Below are positions 54,974-64,000 of a stretch of 64,000 nt of DNA, piece by piece (position 1 is the stretch's first letter; each line of letters begins with the position of its first letter). The DNA is taken from assembly GCA_036583965.1 (NCBI GenBank), contig JAZBQD010000092.1:52210-116209 (forward strand), written 5' to 3'. A program made the position numbers and the translations under genes. This DNA comes from Prunella strophiata. Taxonomy: Eukaryota; Chordata; Aves; Passeriformes; Prunellidae. Below the pieces are notes generated by a model that saw only the letters and a program-made list of their open reading frames with translations, searched no databases and was not told the DNA's origin.

Positions 54974-56085
54974 GTTACTTAAAGGCTTTGTTTTGTGTGC
55001 AAAGGGAATTTGCTGGCAGTAGACAATGAGCCTCTGAGCACTGGGCAGAAGAGCTGAGTTTTTTATCATGATCAAACATTATTTATCAGCAGGTATTGGT
55101 ACTGGTGTGGTATGATGCTGACCACACTGGGGTTTACTAACACCAGGTCAGTTCTTAATGCCTCTTGGCTTACAATCAACTACTTGAAGCTGCATTCTGC
55201 TTCAACCCTGTAGATGTTCAGAGCTCAGTTGAAACGTAGCCCTAGGCTACCTATTGGAGCCCATAATCCAAAGTAACAAGATATCCTGCTGTCTACCCCA
55301 CATGATAGACTACTAGCAGAGGCTGCTATTCCCTGAGAAGTGTGCTGGCCTACTACTGCTGGAAGTCCTGAAAACTGCAGAACTAAGGTTTTCACTGATT
55401 TTCCTCAAGTAGCCAGTCATAGCGGCCCAGGAGTGTCTGCAAAATAATATTTTATGAATCCCTAAGCACACAAGGAACTGATAGGTGAGGGACAGCATAG
55501 TAAGATTCTAGCCACACTAATTAAATGTCTGGGTGAACTGGTAACAGCTCATACACATCTGCAAGATGATGCTGCATCACGCTCACTGTGAACTCACTAG
55601 TCTCAAAATCCCTGCCCACCAAGCAGAATGAGTCAGGGGTTTAAAAGTTCTACTACACAAGGAAACTCATTTTCAGGGAGTACAAGAGCTCGGACTGCAT
55701 GTGTCAGCGCTGGAGAGCAGGAGTCAAATCCCAACCATGCTTCAGCTATGTTTATTCACATCTGAAAATTATACATAACCTGCTGGTCACCACAAGCACG
55801 TAGGACAACATAGTCCCATAGGCTCCAAATCCTCATCCTGGTGAGATTGTCTGGCCATGTCCAAAAGCTAGACTATGATCAAAGAGAGAAGATGTACTCT
55901 AAGTGCTGGGGATTATAAATTTACTTTAAAAATTTACTTATGGAATATTAGAAATTAATTGGGTAAGTTTAAGTTTAATTGTAACTTACAGCTTAACATG
56001 AGTGGGCTCTGCTCAAAACTTAGCAGAGGTGAACTCTAAAAGAACTCTGTCAGCATGAATTGCTAAGCAGGGGAGAAAACAGAGG
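54974..56085. other. No gene seen
   Basis: Unassigned DNA between two LTR elements, of mixed composition. No supported frame or RNA gene. Confidence 0.45.
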
Positions 56086-56089
56086 AAGA

Positions 56090-56415
56090 CTGGATACCTT
56101 CAGAGAAGGGTTGAGACCCTAGAGGGCCCCAAAGCTGGCCCAAGCTGGAAGATAAGAGCAATTAATGGCCTGCCCAGGTGGACACGAAGAAAGAATCCAA
56201 TGAAGTATTGGAAGACCCCAGACCACAAATCACCATTGGATCAGGAGGCACATGTGGGGCATGTGAAGAGCATGTGAAAATCAGGTGCACAGACTGTGAG
56301 GGTATAAAGGCACAGGATTCTTTGTTCAGGGTCCCTCTCTGGAACCACCAGCTCAAGCTGAAATAAATCAACTCTGCCTCAAAAGCCAGGGTCTGAACTT
56401 TTCTTAAACAGACAG
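56090..56415 (+). mobile_element. 5' LTR of the small class I ERV
   Basis: TATA-like GGGTATAAAGGC at about 56299 and AATAAATC at about 56362. The right edge is near AAACAGACAGC, and the left edge is inferred from alignment with 58640-58950. The related 3' LTR at 41736-42063 shows this is one LTR superfamily. Confidence 0.6.
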
Positions 56416-56926
56416 CAACCTAGATGGGATCCTAGGTCTTGCCTCTGGATCCTCCTGACTACAAATGTCCATACTGCTGGCAGACAGGTGAGTTCATGTA
56501 GGCTCTTTGCAGTGGAAGCTTTCTCTCTAGAATGAGTTAAAATTCTGACACAGAGGCAAGTGGGATGCAGGTTCAAATCCGGTGTTCCAAGGAGGCAGGT
56601 TTGAGTCCAGTCTTACTCTATAAGAGATGACAAGGAGATTGTCTAAGAGAGGTTTAAGTCCTCTGAAAAATGGTATCTGTATTTTGGTTAAAAAGAAATT
56701 TGGAGTTCAAGTCACTGAAATTAGGTAAAAAGGAAATTTGGGGTTAGAGCTCTAAAACAAAGTAAAAATGGGGAATATGGCCAGAGTTGAGAAGGGGATG
56801 CCCTTGGCTGAAATCCTCCAGAATTGAAGAAAAAAATAAAACAACAAAAACAAAAGTCTGGAAAAAAAGAACTGTTGAAATGAATTACTAAAATATTAAT
56901 ATAGATCTAATATCTATATTCAACTA

Positions 56927-57415
56927 TGACGGACAAAGACTCTCTAACAACTTAATGTTAGAAAGTGTATGTTTATTGCAGTGCTGGGTAGTGCGTGGGA
57001 TCTTCCCAACCTGCACTACAAGTTGTATCGATCATTACAAAGCCTTTTATTTACAAAAGTGTTGAATATACAAAATACAAATGCATATTCATACCCCTGT
57101 CACTTCCTCTGCCCCGCTTCCCATGCAGATTGGAAGAAAGGCTATTAAGCATGTGTAGTTTGTCCCCTGAAATGGGTCAGGGGTCCCTTTTGGGGAGAGG
57201 TCTCCAAAAATGAGCAAGTAAAAAGAGTCTTCCTCGCTCTGACCTTTCTACCTTTTCGCTTACGTGACAACTAAACCCCCCTGCATGACAAAACTAAATC
57301 CCCCTGTTTCCTTATGTTCAATGGGTGAGGAAGTCTGTTCTCCATCATATTGACAAGTCATGAGAAATGGTGTCTGGGTAGCTTATCTAAGCCTGGCTTC
57401 TGCTACCTCTAAACA
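56927..57415 (-). mobile_element. LTR insertion, minus strand
   Basis: TGACGGACAAAGAC at 56927, TTTATTG (CAATAAA reversed) near 56970, and an end near CTCTAAACA at 57415. It is oriented against the surrounding ERV. A GGGGTCCCTTTTGGGG inverted-repeat-like segment lies near 57181. Edges are approximate. Confidence 0.5.
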
Positions 57416-57717
57416 AAAGCTTATTTTTCTACTTTAGCTAACTCAGCAACCATTGTCTTAGAATCTTCAATTCTTTGAAACCAATGTCTCAGAAAAAGTG
57501 TGCTATAGAATTGTATCAGGAGGAATGCCCATCTGTCACTACAAAAACAAGGATAAATCCATAGAAAACCTGGGCAGGTTGTGGTGCACATTTGATCAAA
57601 ACCATCTAACATCTCTAAGAATATCTTTAGAAAATCATCATTCTAATCATAAGTGTTGTTTATATGGGATAATTTGACTTATGCAAGGAAAAAACCTAAA
57701 ACAAAATTGGAAAGCAA

Positions 57718-58037
57718 ATGATGATTGCAATCACAGAACTAGTATCTAAAACAGGGGAGGATGTTCCTCCCTACACTGCAGCTGCTGTGGCTGTTTCAGC
57801 CGCTCTGCTTGCTTTTTCTTCTACCCCCCACCTTTGCAAACTGCAGCTGCTTTATCTCCTTCTTCTGTCACTTTGCTTGCTGTCCCCTCGCTTGCTCCTG
57901 CTCCTACCTCCCCGCTGCTGCAAAATGCAGGGCTGTATCCTATGTCCCTGCACATGGTGCCGAATCCTGCTGCTATGCAACCTAGGGCTCTGCCAAGTAA
58001 TGCCCCAGTGTTAGCATTTTACAACCATTATCTGTAG
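57718..58037 (+). pseudogene. gag-like proline/alanine-rich fragment
   Basis: In the third frame (57834-58037) the text is Ala/Pro/Ser-rich, with LLAVPSLAPAPTSPLLQN and NPAAMQPRALPSNAPV, then a stop after HYL. This suits the gag linker region. It lies in the expected place between leader and deleted pol of the 56090-58955 element. Other frames over the same bases are Leu/Cys-rich shadows. No capsid motif is found. Confidence 0.4.
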
Positions 58038-58154
58038 TCCTCAGGAGAATTAACAGCTTGGGGAAGTAAAATGCCAAGGCTAAGGGAGGATGCTGTTTAG
58101 AGCTGTTTCAAGTTTAAATGTATATATAAAGGCTCATGTGCTTTATTTTCAGCT

Positions 58155-58275
58155 TTTGTGAGATTGGATGTGGCACTCAGTGCCATGAATTAGTTGAGGT
58201 GGTGTTAGAGCATGGGTTGGACTCGATGATCTTAAAGGTTTCTTCCAACCTAGTGATTCTGTGATTCTGTGAAAT
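58155..58275 (+). mobile_element. CR1 3' end fragment
   Basis: About 120 bp of CR1 3' UTR (GATTGGATGTGGCACTCAGTG, then GGTTGGACTCGATGATC) ending in GATTCTGTGATTCTGTG tail units. It is nearly identical to the end of the CR1 copies at 11600-11735 and 19257-19370. It is nested in the small ERV. Confidence 0.85.
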
Positions 58276-58639
58276 CTAGTATGGTGAAAGTGTAAACATG
58301 TAAAAAATACTGAGTGTAGCCATGTTTGTATATGATGGAAGGGAAGAAAGGCAAAAGGTGGAAGAATGGAAGGTGAAAAGAAAGATGAAGGAACAGGAGG
58401 CAAATTTATTGGCGACAGTGTCAGCAAAAAAAATTTCAGGATAGAAACAAAGGATTGGAAATAAGAGCGTATGGGGAAAATGTAATAGCTGAGGACTCAC
58501 CAGTGTGTCTCTTGGGATCTGTTGCAGGCTTTGGATATAGAAATAAGGTTGGCACCAGAAGGAATAGATTTAATTGTTATGGGAATTAATGTGATAAAAG
58601 AAAAAATGTAAGAAGGTATAACCAGAGATGATTTTGGAA
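58276..58639 (+). other. Unassigned ERV interior
   Basis: A-rich plus-strand text between the CR1 fragment and the 3' LTR. A reading with RLAPEGIDLIVMGINV near 58540-58590 may be retroviral coding but I cannot place it. Confidence 0.3.
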
Positions 58640-58950
58640 CACCCTCAGAATTGAGAAAAGTCCCAAAGATATTGTGGAGCTGGATGAGCACAGATGTGGG
58701 ACTACTGAAGTTGGCACAGCCCGTGTGGATAAAATCAGTGAGGTATTAGAAGACCCCAGACCATAAATCACCATTGGACCAAGAGGCGTGTGCAAGGCGC
58801 ATGAAGAGCACATGAAGATCAAGTGCACAGACTGTGAAGGTATAAAGGCACAGGGATTTCTTTGTTTGGGGTCCCTCTGAAGGCACCCAGCTCAACTTGT
58901 AATAAACCAACTGCATCAGAACCTAGGGTCTGAACTTTTCTTAAACAGTA
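58640..58950 (+). mobile_element. 3' LTR of the small class I ERV
   Basis: Same block order as 56090-56415, with GGTATAAAGGC at about 58838 and AATAAACC at about 58901. Ends near TTAAACAGTAAGC. Left edge inferred from the 5' copy. Confidence 0.6.
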
Positions 58951-60709
58951 AGCATCCCAGACCCTTCCACTTGCAGTTAAGTCCTGGAGCATTCAATTCC
59001 TTCAGAAGAACAAGAGCCATGCAGCTGTTAAGGACAAACGTGGACCCTTTGCAGAAATTGCAGAAGGCCTTCTAAATAGTCCTCTAAAGTCATTGTTTCT
59101 CAAGGTGTAACAACACTTTTTCCATATTTCACAGAAATGCTAACTAAATAGCTGCTGCCAACATTCACCAAGCATTGCTCCTTTCACAAAGACGTTAGTT
59201 TATAGTCATTTTGTACTCATGAGGTAGACAAGCCATGAACACAGCACATTCAGTACATAAGAGAAGTCTGCAGGTATCCCAAGGGGTAGGTGCATATGAC
59301 TGGGATAGCTATTTCATTAATGTGCACTCTATTTGGATCCAAGTCCCTGACAACAGATGAAGGAATTTGCTTAACACAGACAATGACAGCAAAACTGAAC
59401 ATGTCATCTGTGAATATCCACTGATGATACTTCAGTTTTGCTAATAAACAAATAATTGCAATTCTTCCAAATAATAAATATCTAAACATTCTACATTTAT
59501 TAGCTTGGCATTGAATTTAAACGGCAATTTTGTTACATACCAGGAGAAAAAAAAACCACCAGACCACCTAAAGGTAAATTACTGGACAGGTAAAGAATAT
59601 ACGATAGAACATCACTAGATGTATGTGGAAGATGGAGTTGCAGAATTTGGATAGTTCTCATTGTTAAAATGAAAAACATTCAGAAAGACAGACTGGCCAA
59701 AGAGGCCAGAATATCATTTCACTACTGAAAGAGAAGGATGAGAGGGAAAACAATTGTGTACTTATTTAGCAGAAAAAAATAAAAATAATATTAAAATTTA
59801 ACAAAGCATCAAATTAAAAGAGGAAATTCAACTCTCTACAAAAATGCTAGATGCATAGGTGGTAAACTGAAAAGCTTGCTAATATACAAATTAAATTTAA
59901 ACAGGGAGGTGTAATCAAAGCAAATATTTACGAGTCAAAGTGCAGTGATTAACATTTCTGTGCTTCAAAATTGGCTTCTAGACAGTGATCTTTAAGGTTT
60001 TCACTTTAAAATCTAATAGAAAGAATTGACACAAAAGCTAGAACCATGTCACGACCAAGTCACAGGTGATTTGACAGACAACTGAGTGGGGCTCTTTAAA
60101 CAGTTTAATGAAAACAGAAGGAGGTAATAGTCTCCCAGGGCAACATAATTGATGCTACAAGTCCCAATCAAATGACATTGGAATGTCTGTATTTCAGAAA
60201 TGATTATTTTCTAACACAGAAAAGCACCATACAGAAATACATCTTATGAAGAAAAAGAACTTGTGGCAGAACTGAAGTAAAAAGTAATTTTTAGAGGGTG
60301 TTATCATGACTTGATTACATTTGTTATGTGCAAGCAAAAAAAGTCCAAAACTAGTAGTACAAATACTTCATGTTTCATGAGAGATACTTGAACAAAACCT
60401 GACAGAATTAGGAGTGAAAACAGCTGCAATTAAATTTAAAATGGAAACAACTAAGAGGCATTTCATAACATTTCATTAAATAGCTAGACAGTCTCAATTC
60501 GACAAAACAAGAAAGCATGAAAAACAATAAAAGGAGTTTGGATAAGAGGGGATGTAAAGAGAAAGTTGAAATAGGTAAGTCAAAACATTCAGAAGTATTA
60601 AAAATTGTTAAGGGGGAGGGAAGGGGGAAGAGAAGTCAAATGAAGAACTAAAGGGTTCCAAAGACTGGGGAGGGGCTTTTTTTTGTTGTTTTCTAAACTT
60701 CATATTTTC

Positions 60710-60711
<2 letters not shown>

Positions 60712-60742
<31 letters not shown>
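60712..60742 (+). repeat. A31 homopolymer plus adjacent duplication
   Basis: Thirty-one consecutive A, then TGCATTGGGCCTCTATTAAA occurs twice in direct tandem (about 60751-60792). Confidence 0.9.
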
Positions 60743-60744
<2 letters not shown>

Positions 60745-62280
60745 TAAAACTGCATTGGGCCTCTATTAAATGCATTGGGCCTCTATTAAATGGATATGGT
60801 TCTTCATATTAACACCAAAAAAATCCACATACAGTTTGCAAATAGTTCTGTTTTGGTTTTAGGGAAACACAGATCATATTTAAAGTGACAATGAAAGTTT
60901 GCACTACAGCAGTTACTGAAGATGTTACAGAGCCGTTACTAAAGTTAGAACATTATCGTTACTCAGTAAGTCAGGACACCTCTTATCAAAGGGATAACTG
61001 ACTAAGAAGCCCTTCTGTCTTATAAAACTTGAAATATCACCAAAAAAAAAAAAAAAAAAAACCCAAGGATGAGAATGGGACGTGGGAGAGATTGCATACC
61101 AAGAGTTAAGCAGTTACAACAGTTCTAGTGGTTTGGTTTATAAATGCAGCAGTTTTGAGGAACTAGACTTCTGCTAAGCAACTGATTTGGTATCATACAA
61201 CAAACAAACAGCACACATTTGTTCTTTAAGCACAAAGTATTAAATTACACAAGAAAAAGTCCTCAGGCAGCTTTGTTTCTAACAGGATCCCAGTGATACC
61301 CCTATTCTGATAAGAAACTTAAATATCTTTTCCCATGAGATTAAAAAAAATACTTCTTAACTTACTGACAATACCTGTAGGTGACACAAAAGCTGTGAAC
61401 TGTTAAATTACAAAGAGGATATGACAATGAATAACCTGTAAACCAGGAACAGGCAGAGACTGTGCTTCTGAATACAGGTAAATATAAGGTTAACTATACA
61501 GGAATAGAGAAAGCAGGTTGCAAATGATCAATCAACCCACCCTGAAAAGTAATTATTTTGAAGAATATTTTAGTTATGGTAGGTAGCCATTTAAACATGA
61601 ATAATTTGATGCCACAACTAGAAAGGTCATTGTTTTCCTTGTACAAATCTTAACAGTGGTATCTCAACTATCACAAGAAAAGTTTTACTTCTGCACTTGT
61701 AGTAGAGAATGTATACACCTCAGTGCTCATTTCTCATAGTCTGTAATTTAGAAGTGATGTTGGAAAAGATGAGAAAGATAACTATAAGAATGATTAAAGG
61801 ACTCAAAAATTCACCCTACAATTAGCATTAGGAAATCAATTAATTTAGCTTCATAATAGATACAAAGATTAATTACTATCTTGGTCTCAGTTTCTAAGTG
61901 CCCATGGGTCATATATCTAATATCAAAGGCCAAAATATAATAAGTGACTAGAAGCAAATCCTGGACAAATTCAAGGTAAGAACAGGACAATGTTTCACAG
62001 GGGAAAGTTATTTTTTATAACATACCAAGAATTGTGCAAGCATGCTGATCTGTAAGTTTTTAGCTCAAGAGTGCATTTTTTGCCTTTGTGTATCAAGATA
62101 AGGATAGTTTAATAGGTGAAGGAAAAGCTACACATGTAAGCAAAGCAAAATGAGGCATTAATTCACTGTTTTGACACTTTCTGGGCCTCAGCATGTACAA
62201 TGCTATTTGGGAAGATAAATGCCATTTCTCTCTTTCCTCCTTCTTTCCCAGATCTTTTATTGCTGAGCACATCCTACCAG

Positions 62281-62342
62281 CCCCCCCCCCCCCCCTTGTT
62301 GACTTGAGATCAGGGATGGGGGAAGGGGGGGGGGGGGGGGGG
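62281..62342 (+). repeat. C15 and G18 homopolymer pair
   Basis: C15 at 62281-62295 and G18 at 62325-62342 are separated by about 29 bases. They could pair as a long GC stem or form G-quadruplex/i-motif structures. The Pro/Gly frames through it are spurious. Confidence 0.9.
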
Positions 62343-62844
62343 CAGAGTGGGGAAAAAAAGGATAAAATCTTAGCACTGTGAAAGCACTGCTCAGCAATAG
62401 CCAAAACATTGACAGTATCCACACCAGTTAGTCAAAAATCCAAAACACAGTATGATACAGGCTGCTATGAGGAAAATTAACTCCATCCCATCCAGATACA
62501 GCACTGAATTTTTATTGCTAGCATTGCCCTGGTCTATGAGATGAAGTTGTATGCATAATGCTTAGTAAAGCAAATATCAGGGTTTAGAAAAAAAAAAGTC
62601 CCATATTAGATCCTCAGTTTCCCAAGCCTGATAAGTTCTTAAAACCACCTGACACCTTTCTCAGCATTCATGCATTTGAGTTTTTCTGGCCTTATAAGTT
62701 AGCATTTGCTATTACAGAAACCTTCTTTCTGGCTGAAACCCATTTACCCAGAAACATGGATAGAAGTAGTTTCAGGAATTCTTATCCAACGTTCTCTAAC
62801 ATCACCAAGAGAATTAACATTCAGATTAACAATTTAAGAGTATA

Positions 62845-63285
62845 AACTGGGAGAAGAGTGGCTAGAGAATAGCCTTGCTGGGGGTGAAGGTCAGCAACAG
62901 GCTCAATTGAAGTCAGCAGTGTACCCCAGCAGCCAAGAGGGCAAAACACATCCTGGGATGCATCAAACACAGCAGAACCAGCCAGTCAAAAGAGATGACT
63001 ATTTCTCTGTATTTAGCATTGGGGTGGCCTCACCTTGAGTATTGCATGCACTTCTTGACCCCACAATTAAAAAAGGATTTGAAGGTCCTTAGAGGAGGGC
63101 AACAAAGCTGGTAAAAGGGCTGGAGGGCATATCCTGTGAGGAGTGGCTGAGGACTCTGGGTTTGTCTAGTTTGGGGAAATGGAGTGTGAGAGGCAACCTC
63201 ATAGCTCTCTGAAGCTTCCTGAGGAGGGGAAGTGGAGAGGGAGGTATTAATCTCTTCTCCCTGGTATCCAGACAGGATCACAGTA
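62845..63285 (+). mobile_element. CR1 LINE fragment, plus strand, old
   Basis: CR1 ORF2 C-terminal text in DNA form (CTGGGAGAAGAGTGGCTAGA, GTGGCCTCACCTTGAGTATTG, GAGGAGTGGCTGAGGACTCTG). Many substitutions; no 3' tail is visible, and the right edge is near 63285. Confidence 0.75.
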
Positions 63286-64000
63286 TATGCTGAGTTCTCC
63301 TAAACTTTCATGGCCCCTAGTTTCCAGCAAGTTTTCTTTACCAAAGGTCTGGATTTCCCATGTATTTAGAGATATTCACACTTCTCCTTCCCCTCTTCTT
63401 CCAAAAAACGATTTTCTAATTTTTTGTCACCACAGATATTTGTTGTACCCGACCTCAGCAGCTAAACAGTGCACCAATTTTAGGATTCTAAGATGACATG
63501 ATCTGTTTGGATTGGATCCCATCTGAGAAACCTCAATATCCATCCATAGTGTGATTGCTTTTCTGATCTTCCTTTCCTCTGTGTGCCAGGGGATCCTGGG
63601 CTGCCTCCACATCTGGCTGCTCCACAATCCCAACTTTTGGTTCAAACCAGTGTCCCACACATTCCCTACTGAAATCCTCCCATGCCTTCCTTTTCTCGTT
63701 TTCTCACCTGCTGCCCGCTTGTTGGCAGCAATCCACCATTTGATTACAACGTTCACTGTATATCTCATCTGCAAGGTTTTCTCCCTTCTTATGTTCCAGG
63801 GAATTGAGGCAGGTTGACATTTGCTTCAGAGCCAGTTTCTGCAAGTGCTCCCCACTCCTGAATCATTCCCCTAAAAGAGCCACTTCTTTAAGTGAGCATT
63901 ATATTTACAAGAGGAGCATTTGCCATCGATGGCCTTCCTTCCTGAATAGCACTAATGTATCTAATAAGGCTTTGCTGTTATCATACATCCTCGACCATAT
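63286..64000. other. No gene recognised
   Basis: Two opposed frames, 63551-63817 plus (88 codons, hydrophobic) and 63774-63427 minus (115 codons), overlap in moderately GC-rich DNA. Neither has a domain I recognise and no splice or promoter evidence favours one. They are not called as genes. Confidence 0.4.

Larger units (their letters stand above)
56090..58955 (+). mobile_element. Small, internally deleted class I ERV with two LTRs
   Basis: Related direct repeats at about 56090-56415 and 58640-58950 are in the same orientation. Both carry GAAGACCCCAGACC, AAATCACCATTGGA, GACTGTGA(G/A)GGTATAAAGGCACAGG, GGTCCCTCT, AATAAA(T/C)C and GGGTCTGAACTTTTCTTAAACAG. Only about 2.2 kb lies between them, including a minus-strand LTR, a gag-like piece and a CR1 fragment. 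The LTRs are more diverged than those of the other proviruses, so this is older. Confidence 0.65.
58956..62844. other. No gene seen; AT-rich DNA with low-complexity tracts
   Basis: No supported gene or retroelement. Noted inside: an A31 run at 60712-60742 followed by a 20-22-bp direct duplication, an A-run at about 61041-61059, and the C15/G18 pair at 62281-62342. Short frames have no recognisable domain. Confidence 0.5.

Noticed and set aside
63427..63817. Opposed 88- and 115-codon frames
   Set aside because: Neither shows a domain, splice signals or codon bias; chance frames cannot be excluded.
1..64000. CRISPR array, operon or phage-type system
   Set aside because: The window is vertebrate repeat DNA; the tandem arrays seen are microsatellites or LTR/leader repeats without spacer architecture.

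Overview
The window is repeat-dominated bird DNA with no recognisable host gene. The diagnosis rests on CR1 LINEs (at least seven copies, both strands) ending in ATTCTGTG-type octamer tails, a tRNA-like SINE with a CR1-type 3' end, and many long terminal repeats (LTRs) of kinds I associate with songbird (passerine) genomes. No structural RNA gene, CRISPR array or bacterial-type operon is visible. The density of nested endogenous retroviruses (ERVs) would fit a W chromosome or another low-recombination region, but that is inference.

Layout. 1-293: minus-strand LTR fragment. About 320-5000: a decayed ERV, extremely A-rich and G-poor on the plus strand, with protease and reverse transcriptase (RT) active sites changed in the way G-to-A editing predicts; a TATC microsatellite and a probable LTR follow to 5891. 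6366-22089: older background DNA with CR1 copies, one SINE nested in a CR1, microsatellites and single LTRs, one of them sitting inside a TTTC microsatellite. 22340-31090: a minus-strand LTR fragment, then a gammaretrovirus-like ERV (truncated 5' LTR, gag/protease, RT, RNase H, integrase, env, complete 3' LTR) interrupted by further LTR insertions. 31187-38771: an older LTR split by a betaretrovirus-like (ERVK-type) provirus at 31742-38262 with a 6-bp target duplication; that provirus carries gag, dUTPase-protease, an in-frame RT-integrase deletion fusion and two opposite-strand LTRs. 38777-42063: remains of another class I ERV with its 3' LTR.

42648-52272 is the most striking element: a 9,625-bp provirus with two 625-bp LTRs differing at only six positions by hand comparison and a GCTTA target duplication. 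Its interior is heavily disabled and out of order: an RNase H-integrase fragment lies upstream of gag, and a GC-rich segment ending in an A-tract occupies the place after RT where RNase H-integrase would be expected. Near-identical LTRs around a wrecked interior suggest it was copied in trans by another retrovirus.

52278-64000 is quieter: an LTR 5' end at 53360, a solo LTR of the same family on the minus strand (53857-54973), a small deleted ERV with related LTRs (56090-58955), low-complexity tracts and a CR1 fragment near 62845-63285. Retroviral genes are listed as pseudogenes because each has stops, frameshifts, deletions or lost catalytic residues. LTR edges are approximate unless a target duplication or an LTR pair fixes them.
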